This document shows positions 1 to 4,806 of a stretch of DNA of 5,892 nucleotides, one piece after another. The position numbers and the translations under genes were made by a program. The notes beneath the pieces are model-generated. The model made no database searches. It was not told the origin of the DNA and worked only from the letters and a program-made list of their open reading frames with translations. Source of the DNA: CAMEON01 sp964427175 (GTDB lineage: Bacteria > Bacillota > Clostridia > Oscillospirales > CAG-272); assembly GCA_964427175.1 (NCBI GenBank), contig CAYRTP010000160.1, positions 1-5,892 of the forward strand, given 5' to 3'. Numbering within the stretch: the first letter of the stretch is position 1; the number at the start of each line of letters is the position of its first letter.

Positions 1-1
1 A

Positions 2-73
2 GTAGGGGCGAGCATCGCTCGTCCGTCATGTGAGATAGGGGAGAGTAAGCGGACGGCCAATGGCCGCCCCTAC
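2..73. repeat. Intergenic repeat with imperfect terminal inverted arms
   Basis: The two ends of this stretch (2-25 and 50-73) are inverted copies of each other, matching at 19 of 24 positions when one is reverse-complemented; both begin and end with GTAGGGGCG and GTCCG in the outward reading. Each arm also folds on itself: CGAGC-ATC-GCTCG at 9-21 and CGGCC-AAT-GGCCG at 54-66. The middle (26-49) is purine-rich with no gene. This is the architecture of a small non-coding mobile or REP/MITE-like element. It may extend left of the window. No second copy was found in the window, so its repetitive nature is inferred from structure alone. Confidence 0.6.
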
Positions 74-124
74 AGAATCAGGTTATCGAACGCGGCTAAT
101 TAAAAACATAAAATGTTTTTTCCC

Positions 125-152
125 CGTAATGTGGGTTGGTTTTTTGCGTCTA
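125..152 (+). promoter_or_regulatory. Candidate ECF-type promoter of the sigma/anti-sigma operon
   Basis: CGTAAT (125-130) and CGTCTA (147-152) are separated by 16 bases. This resembles ECF-sigma promoters of the TGTAAC-N16-CGTC type, although the usual AAC of the -35 reads AAT here. Transcription would begin near 157-160, leaving an untranslated leader of about 35 bases before the ATG at 194. ECF sigma factors commonly transcribe their own operon, so the position fits self-activation. A weak housekeeping alternative is TTGGTT (136-141), 16 bases, TATAGA (158-163). Neither is strong. Confidence 0.3.
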
Positions 153-193
153 ACCTATATAGAGGAATTAATTTTCAAGAAAGGAGCCCTGCC

Positions 194-754
194 ATGACCG
201 ACCGCGAGATCATTGAGCTGTATTTTGCCCGCGACGAGCGTGCCATCAGCGAGACCGCCAACGCCCACGGGGCCTACTGCTTCGGGGTTGCGATGCGGAT
301 CCTGGGAAGCCATCCCGATTCCGAGGAGTGCGTCAACGATACCTGGCTGAGGGCGTGGAACACCATCCCGCCCACACGGCCGAGCGTACTGCGGACCTAT
401 CTGGCTCACATCATCCGCAATCTGGCCATCTCCCGCTATCGCCGTGAGCACGCGGCCAAGCGGAATCACGGTCCCGATACCCCCATTCACGAGCTGGCCG
501 AATGTCTCCCCGACCCCGAGGGCTCCCCCGCCGATGCCGCTACCTCTGCCGAACTGCGGCAGGCTCTCAACGCCTTCGTGGCGGGATTGGACGGGCTGGA
601 CCGCAAGCTGTTCGTGGGCCGCTACTGGCACAGCTACACCCCCACCCAGCTGGCCCGCGCCTACGGCATGAAGGAGAACGCGCTGAACCAGCGGCTCTAC
701 CGCATCCGCGAGCGTCTCCGCAAGTATCTGACCGAAAGGGGGTATCACGTATGA
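194..754 (+). CDS. ECF-like sigma-70 family RNA polymerase sigma factor
   Basis: A 186-residue sigma factor of the short two-domain type, expected to bind core RNA polymerase in the cytoplasm and direct it to a special promoter set. Region 2 spans about residues 24-85: DSEECVNDTWLRAWNTIPP (42-60) is the core-binding and -10 segment, and RTYLAHIIRNLAISRYRR (67-84) the DNA-contacting helix. A polar Pro/Ala linker follows (about 93-118). Region 4 is about 119-180, with a helix-turn-helix around TPTQLARAYGMKENALNQR (149-167) and a basic end. Region 3 is absent, as usual for ECF-like factors. The start at 194 is chosen because AAAGGAG lies at 180-186, seven bases upstream; an in-frame ATG at 113 would add 27 residues unlike the family and has no good ribosome site. 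The stop overlaps the next gene's ATG, implying co-expression with its probable regulator. The subgroup and target promoters cannot be told from sequence. Confidence 0.88.
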   Translation: MTDREIIELYFARDERAISETANAHGAYCFGVAMRILGSHPDSEECVNDTWLRAWNTIPPTRPSVLRTYLAHIIRNLAISRYRREHAAKRNHGPDTPIHELAECLPDPEGSPADAATSAELRQALNAFVAGLDGLDRKLFVGRYWHSYTPTQLARAYGMKENALNQRLYRIRERLRKYLTERGYHV

Positions 755-2298
755 GTCGCTACGATGAAGCCCTGCGCCTGTTCGAGGAACTGGACGGCCT
801 GGAGGATACCTTTATTGAGGAAGGAATGCTCCCCGATGAGGAAGCGCGGCCCATCCGCCGCCGTCGGAGTGGGGAGAGCTGGCTTGCCCGCTTGGCAGGC
901 AGCGGTTGGGGCGTGGCCGCCATCTGCGCTGCGGTGTCCGTCAGCGTGGTGGTGTTGTTGATGCGTTTCGGTGGGGTACGCACCAAAAATGAGGGGGACG
1001 CGGCCATGCCCATGGCACCCGGCCAAGAAAACAACGGTGGAAACATCTTTGATGAAAAGGTGGACGATGCCGAATCCGTGACCGAGGAGCCCGTCACCCT
1101 GCCCGATGAATCGGCTTGGGTGCCCGTCGGCCAGATATCCTTGGACGAGTTCGGTCTGTACTATCAGAGCTACGGCAACGGCACCTGCATCCTGACGGGT
1201 TACCGCCACCGCGAGGAGGCCCCCTTGACGAAGCTGAACATCCCCGCCTACTCCCCCGACGGGGACGTGGTAGTGGCCATTGACAGCTACGCCTTCCGCA
1301 ATCAGATGTCCTTGCGGGAGGTGACCTTGCCTGCGGGATTGCGGGAGCTGGACCACAAGACATTCCCCATGGATGTTCCCATCTACAACCTTCACGGGAA
1401 TGTCCTCTATTTGGGGAGCCGCACCAACCCCTACATGGTGGCGGTCGCCACCGCCGATAACCGTCCCGGGGCTACCTCCCTCCACCCGCAGACCCGCATC
1501 ATCGCCTGCCACGCCCTGACCTACGACGCGGGCTCCTACTTCGCCTCGGCCTGGGCGGATCGGGTAGGGAACTATGAGGACGATGACCTGTTCACCATCC
1601 CCTCGGGGGTGACCCATATCGGCAAGTACGCCCTTTTGGACGTGGGACGGGACATCACTTACTACGGATACCTGGTGGGCTGGGATACCCTGACCGCCGA
1701 GACGGGATGTGGGCTGGTCCGCACCATAGACGGGGAATCGGTGACCGTCCGATGCCTGGATGGGAACCTGGAGACCCAAACCCGTGAGGTCAAGGAGATC
1801 AAATCGGGAAGTACGGCCTACCTGGACGGGGAGGTATTCTTCAGCGGTTACTTCTCCGACGTGGCGGGGATCTACGAGCCCTACTACGCCTGGCTTACGG
1901 ATCCCGCCGGCGTGGAAGTCCCTCCAGACCAGTTCATCGTGAGCGGAGCCTACGGCGATCAGTCTCGGGTGCTGACGGCGGAGGAGCTGACCTCGGTGCG
2001 CTTCTCCTCGGCGGGGACTGCGGACCCCGACCTGCTGGCCTTCTTTGAGGCCTACAACACCGACCCCGCCGCCCTGTACGCGGGCAAATCGGTGGTCATG
2101 CTCTATCTCCGTGAGACCGCGCTGTACGGCCATGCGGTCAAAGAGGTGACCGTGACCGACGGCCGCATCCACGTCACCATCACCCGTAAGGAGGGGAACG
2201 TGGCTACCGCGCTGGGGAATCGGTTTATTCTGATCCCCGTGGAGGACCCCGACGGGGTCCTGGCGGGGGCCGCCGTCAGCTATGAGGTGGCGGAGTAA
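751..2298 (+). CDS. Single-pass membrane protein, probable anti-sigma/sensor with BspA-like LRR segment
   Basis: A 515-residue protein in ATGA overlap with the sigma gene, with its own ribosome site GAAAGGGGG (734-742) before the ATG at 751. Order: an acidic cytoplasmic N-terminus (1-33), with DGLEDTFIEEG (15-25) resembling the short helix of many clostridial sigma-partner proteins; a basic stop-transfer run RRRR (36-39); one membrane helix (about 53-71); an acidic, low-complexity linker (about 78-120); then a large extracytoplasmic part. Residues 159-200 look like an LRR_5/BspA-type repeat (AIDSYAFRNQMSLREVTLP), and HGNVLYLGSRTNPYMVAVAT (215-234) matches the segment that interrupts such repeats in clostridial proteins. 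Residues about 405-515 resemble the beta-rich PrcB-like C-terminal domain often found on these proteins. Topology, position and coupling suggest an anti-sigma factor that senses an envelope or external signal. No zinc-binding anti-sigma motif (HxxxCxxC) is visible, so sigma inhibition is inferred from context only. Confidence 0.72.
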   Translation: MSRYDEALRLFEELDGLEDTFIEEGMLPDEEARPIRRRRSGESWLARLAGSGWGVAAICAAVSVSVVVLLMRFGGVRTKNEGDAAMPMAPGQENNGGNIFDEKVDDAESVTEEPVTLPDESAWVPVGQISLDEFGLYYQSYGNGTCILTGYRHREEAPLTKLNIPAYSPDGDVVVAIDSYAFRNQMSLREVTLPAGLRELDHKTFPMDVPIYNLHGNVLYLGSRTNPYMVAVATADNRPGATSLHPQTRIIACHALTYDAGSYFASAWADRVGNYEDDDLFTIPSGVTHIGKYALLDVGRDITYYGYLVGWDTLTAETGCGLVRTIDGESVTVRCLDGNLETQTREVKEIKSGSTAYLDGEVFFSGYFSDVAGIYEPYYAWLTDPAGVEVPPDQFIVSGAYGDQSRVLTAEELTSVRFSSAGTADPDLLAFFEAYNTDPAALYAGKSVVMLYLRETALYGHAVKEVTVTDGRIHVTITRKEGNVATALGNRFILIPVEDPDGVLAGAAVSYEVAE

Positions 2299-2302
2299 TA
2301 TG

Positions 2303-2349
2303 CATCAAAAAAGGGTATCTCAAACGCGGGTTTGAGATACCCTTTGATG
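2303..2349 (-). terminator. Convergent intrinsic terminator, strongest for the minus strand
   Basis: A perfect 16-base-pair stem (2310-2325 with 2330-2345) has a GCGG loop, and can be extended by CATC/GATG (2303-2306 with 2346-2349) around a three-A bulge. It lies between the stop of the membrane-protein gene (2298) and the stop of the convergent lipoprotein gene (2356). Read on the minus strand, the stem runs into six T residues (complement of 2307-2312), a standard Rho-independent terminator. Read on the plus strand, only TTT follows before GATG, so it should work less well that way although the stem is the same. Confidence 0.85.
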
Positions 2350-2355
2350 TTGGGG

Positions 2356-3096
2356 TCAGCCGTGTTCCTCCCCGTAGAGGGAGATGATCTCATCCATCCA
2401 CCAGGATGCGTCATGGTCGCCCCAGGTGCTCTGCATATAGGTGCCGTCTCCGATGGCGTAGCCTATGATATATCCCGATCGGGTAAGTATTGACGTAGAA
2501 TTCGGTTGGTCATCCAAATGGGAGAATGCTGATTGCAGTCCCATGACCCTGCTGTTGTCGATATTCCGCGCATACAGGAGGGTGGCCCAGAGGTATTCGC
2601 CCGTCTCAGCACTGCGGACGATAGCCCCTCCATCCTCGAGCCCTTCCACGCGGAAGATCAGCAGGAGGGAAATTCTTTCGTAGGGGATGACGACCTCCAG
2701 CCGATTCGTGGCGGTATCGTATCGAAAACAAAACAGGTGTTTGTTCTTGTGGGACATCAGATTGAGGCGGTACGTGGTACCGTAGAGATCGGAGCGGTCG
2801 GTGACGGGGACACTGTCGGGGCTTGGATACCCGTAGGCGATATCGCCGTGCTGGTCGGTTTCGGAGGGGCCGAGAAGATTTCCGTTGAGATTGGTGTTAT
2901 CCATGAAGAGCTCGTGCAGGCAGAAAACCGCATTTTCGTCCGAGGGTTGGGTTTCGGAATCGTTTTGTGTTTCGGTGTGGGTGGTTTGTTTGGCTTGGGT
3001 AGACTCCTCGGTGATTTCAAGGGGCTGTGCGTTCTGACAAGCGCAAATGTTCAAACCAAAAAGGAAAATAAGAATGAAAAGTATTGCTTTTTTCAT
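2356..3096 (-). CDS. Secreted lipoprotein of unknown function
   Basis: A 246-residue protein whose family I do not recognise. The N-terminus MKKAILFILIFLFGLNICAC is a lipoprotein signal peptide: a Lys pair, a hydrophobic core, and a lipobox-like ICAC with Cys20 as the lipidated residue. Residues 21-55 are a Ser/Thr/Gln/Glu-rich tether with many acidic residues. The rest (about 56-246) looks like one compact globular domain with Cys59 and Cys123, a hydrophobic patch RISLLLIFRV (141-150), and an aromatic-rich end (STWGDHDASWWMDEIISLYG). The start at 3096 is supported by GGAGAA (complement of 3105-3110); a longer in-frame start at 3132 would lie inside the upstream gene and hide the signal peptide. 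It is the second gene of an operon, 20 bases after a secreted cysteine peptidase, and ends seven bases before a terminator. It could be a partner, substrate or inhibitor of that peptidase, but nothing in it proves this. Its body is GC-rich, unlike the peptidase gene. Confidence 0.8.
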   Translation of the reverse strand: MKKAILFILIFLFGLNICACQNAQPLEITEESTQAKQTTHTETQNDSETQPSDENAVFCLHELFMDNTNLNGNLLGPSETDQHGDIAYGYPSPDSVPVTDRSDLYGTTYRLNLMSHKNKHLFCFRYDTATNRLEVVIPYERISLLLIFRVEGLEDGGAIVRSAETGEYLWATLLYARNIDNSRVMGLQSAFSHLDDQPNSTSILTRSGYIIGYAIGDGTYMQSTWGDHDASWWMDEIISLYGEEHG

Positions 3097-3116
3097 ACAA
3101 TAAGTTCTCCACAAAA

Positions 3117-4538
3117 TTATTCGGAAAGACATGTGGCGTATATACCTGGATCAATTATGTTATTCAGAGGAATACCACAGCTACCTGTGCGATTACATTG
3201 AGTACAACGAGACTCCGATTCGCTCCAATAATCTATATGTGCTTTAAATATGTCATTATTACACACAATACATAAACCTTTATGGTAAAAATTATCATAA
3301 TCAGACCAACCGCCACATTGATGGGGCAAATAGATAGTATCGGGGCAAGAACTGCATTGGCGCTTGTGGAACGTATCGTCATATTTGGTCCAAGAGGAAT
3401 ATACATGATCATCGGCACCTGCCTCTAAAAACATACAATCCTCAAACCAAGTTCCAGAAACAAGATAATTTGTATTGCCATCAGAACCTCTATGGCATCT
3501 AAAAACGGCTGTGCCAGTAATATTTGCGGTATTGTAAGTTACTCCGTAAACTAACATTGCATGATTAAACTCTGCTCCCGCATCTTTGGATGTTGCGCCC
3601 AAAACAGGGTGGCCACTGGAAAGGCGTTGAATCATTCGTTCTATTACAGCAGAATTCGGGGTTGTCAAAATTGAAAATTTATAGTATAAGCCACGGTCAT
3701 ATAAATAATGATTTATACCTTTGCTTAAAAGATAAAAACCAATAGCAGATGGGACATCTTTTCCGTACACATAATAACACAACCATTCGTGAAAAGACTC
3801 TGAAGGACCATTTGATTGAATATGTGTAGCATCGGCAAAATTACTGTTGAGGTATTGATCATAATAAGCAAGAGCAATGGAAGCGGCTATAACTGTACAA
3901 GTACCATAATCATTTTCAGGTACATCTGTTAAACTGTTAAAATAACTATATCCAACATTATACTCTCGATCTTCTCCCAATATTATTGGATTGTCAGTAA
4001 CCAAGGGATCAACAGTACGGTTCTCAAATTCCATATTCGATAGAGATAGAGAAGTGGTCAATATACTCCGTGCGTTGTTTTGGGTAGTGGCAACAGTATC
4101 AATGGTCTGTGTGGATAGAATTTGATTATCTACGAGATTTACGAAAGAATCATTTTCATAGGTTGCGTATATACCGGGACCGCCGTAATAGATGGTAGCG
4201 GGGCTTGCACATGAAATCGGCAACGTGAAGTTTGAGTCATAGTATGCTTCCATCAAACTACCTGTTTGATTATACAAAATGGCGAATCCATACGGAGACA
4301 ATTCGTAATAAGTATATAAATCTCCGTTGAAGCCCGTCAATTGAGTGGAGTTCTCGATTTGATAAGAAATGTCGGGATTTGTTTTGTAAAAGTTGATGAT
4401 TTGTTCGGCGACTGCGTTTGTGAGAATAAATTCGTCACTGGAAATTTCTGTAATGAGCGATGCTGCACCGGTGGAGACAGGCAGATATACAGCCATTACG
4501 GACACAAGAATGATCATGGCGATAAGTTTCTTTTTCAT
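3117..4538 (-). CDS. Secreted papain-fold-like (C10/C39-like) cysteine peptidase with C-terminal Cys/His repeats
   Basis: A 473-residue exported protein, probably a protease acting outside the cell. Residues 1-26 are a Sec signal peptide (MKKK, hydrophobic core, cleavage near GAA-S). Residues about 30-110 resemble the propeptide of C10-like peptidases (YTYYELSPYGFAILYN, 75-90). The catalytic domain is about 190-370: Cys214 in DYGTCTVIAASIALAYYDQY (210-229) is the likely nucleophile at a helix start, and His326 in FNHAMLVYG (324-332) the likely base, preceded by GHPVLGA (309-315). The third catalytic residue is not certain (Asn355, Asn357 or Asp367 are candidates). Residues 378-450 carry Cys/His repeats. 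The start at 4538 is preferred because AAAGGATGG (complement of 4547-4555) ends eight bases upstream; for the ATG at 4550, AAGG directly touches the start codon. It is the first gene of an operon with the lipoprotein. The gene is AT-rich against its GC-rich neighbours, suggesting separate origin. Substrate unknown; a non-peptidase transglutaminase-like role is less likely. Confidence 0.72.
   Translation of the reverse strand: MKKKLIAMIILVSVMAVYLPVSTGAASLITEISSDEFILTNAVAEQIINFYKTNPDISYQIENSTQLTGFNGDLYTYYELSPYGFAILYNQTGSLMEAYYDSNFTLPISCASPATIYYGGPGIYATYENDSFVNLVDNQILSTQTIDTVATTQNNARSILTTSLSLSNMEFENRTVDPLVTDNPIILGEDREYNVGYSYFNSLTDVPENDYGTCTVIAASIALAYYDQYLNSNFADATHIQSNGPSESFHEWLCYYVYGKDVPSAIGFYLLSKGINHYLYDRGLYYKFSILTTPNSAVIERMIQRLSSGHPVLGATSKDAGAEFNHAMLVYGVTYNTANITGTAVFRCHRGSDGNTNYLVSGTWFEDCMFLEAGADDHVYSSWTKYDDTFHKRQCSSCPDTIYLPHQCGGWSDYDNFYHKGLCIVCNNDIFKAHIDYWSESESRCTQCNRTGSCGIPLNNIIDPGIYATCLSE
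3231..3407 (-). repeat. Protein-level 28-residue Cys/His repeat region of the peptidase
   Basis: Within residues 378-434 of the peptidase, two copies keep the same pattern, W-x7-H-x3-C-x2-C-x7-H: Trp383, His391, Cys395, Cys398, His406, then Trp411, His419, Cys423, Cys426, His434, each exactly 28 residues apart. A third, shortened copy follows (Trp438, Cys445, Cys448) without the two His residues. Cys/His repeats of this general kind occur at the ends of clostridial surface proteins and are plausible zinc-binding modules. The spacing is seen directly; metal binding is inferred. Confidence 0.65.
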
Positions 4539-4600
4539 AGATATGTCCATCCTTTCTTAAAATGGTTGTCAAAGTGCTTGCCAATAAACTGCAGTTATGG

Positions 4601-4636
4601 TACATATAGTATATCATATCTGATTTCAATTGTCAA
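4601..4636 (-). promoter_or_regulatory. Housekeeping promoter of the peptidase-lipoprotein operon
   Basis: On the minus strand, TTGACA (complement of 4631-4636) is followed by a 17-base spacer and TATACT (complement of 4608-4613), with TG one base before the -10, giving an extended -10 promoter. The -35 is a perfect match to the vegetative consensus, and only one -10 base differs from TATAAT. The start of transcription should be near 4601, about 63 bases before the ATG at 4538. A second TTGACA copy lies just upstream of the -35, and TTTGACAA recurs in the leader (about 4566-4573). Confidence 0.8.
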
Positions 4637-4735
4637 TATGTCAAATATAACAATTATAAATTAAAATATTTAGTGAATTACGCTCATCGTCGGACGCAGA
4701 GCGCGGTTTTCTTACGCATTTTTTGCGGAGTCCCC

Positions 4736-4771
4736 TTGCAAACTTTCCCGAAATATGCTACAATATAAGCA
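4736..4771 (+). promoter_or_regulatory. Housekeeping promoter of the ygiQ-family gene
   Basis: TTGCAA (4736-4741) and TACAAT (4759-4764) are separated by 17 bases, with TG one base before the -10 (TGC-TACAAT), again an extended -10 vegetative promoter. Transcription should start near 4771, about 36 bases before the ATG. It diverges from the peptidase promoter, with about 100 bases between the two -35 boxes. The stretch 4640-4735 between them holds no gene I can support; it shifts abruptly from AT-rich to GC-rich near 4680. Confidence 0.78.
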
Positions 4772-4806
4772 GACGCAAATTCCTCCACGAAAGGATACCT
4801 TGATAT

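Noticed and set aside
102..121. AAAAACAT/ATGTTTTT hairpin followed by T residues as a terminator
   Set aside because: The stem is almost entirely A-T with a three-base loop and would be too weak; it is more likely a chance feature of an AT-rich leader.
113..193. Upstream ATG at 113 as the sigma-factor start
   Set aside because: The extra residues do not look like sigma-factor sequence, no ribosome site precedes 113, and AAAGGAG is well placed for 194.
745..2172. Long minus-strand open frame (475 codons) opposite the membrane-protein gene
   Set aside because: It is rich in Gly, His, Val and Gln as expected for the antisense of GC-rich codons, has no recognisable domain, and the plus frame has a membrane helix, a ribosome site and an operon overlap.
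2533..3201. Plus-strand open frame (222 codons) across the lipoprotein gene
   Set aside because: The minus frame has a clear lipoprotein signal peptide, ribosome site and terminator; the plus frame gives low-complexity Gly/Val-rich sequence with no start signal.
4539..4550. ATG at 4550 as the peptidase start
   Set aside because: The only ribosome-site bases directly abut it, whereas the ATG at 4538 has AAAGGATGG at a normal eight-base distance and begins a standard MKKK signal peptide.
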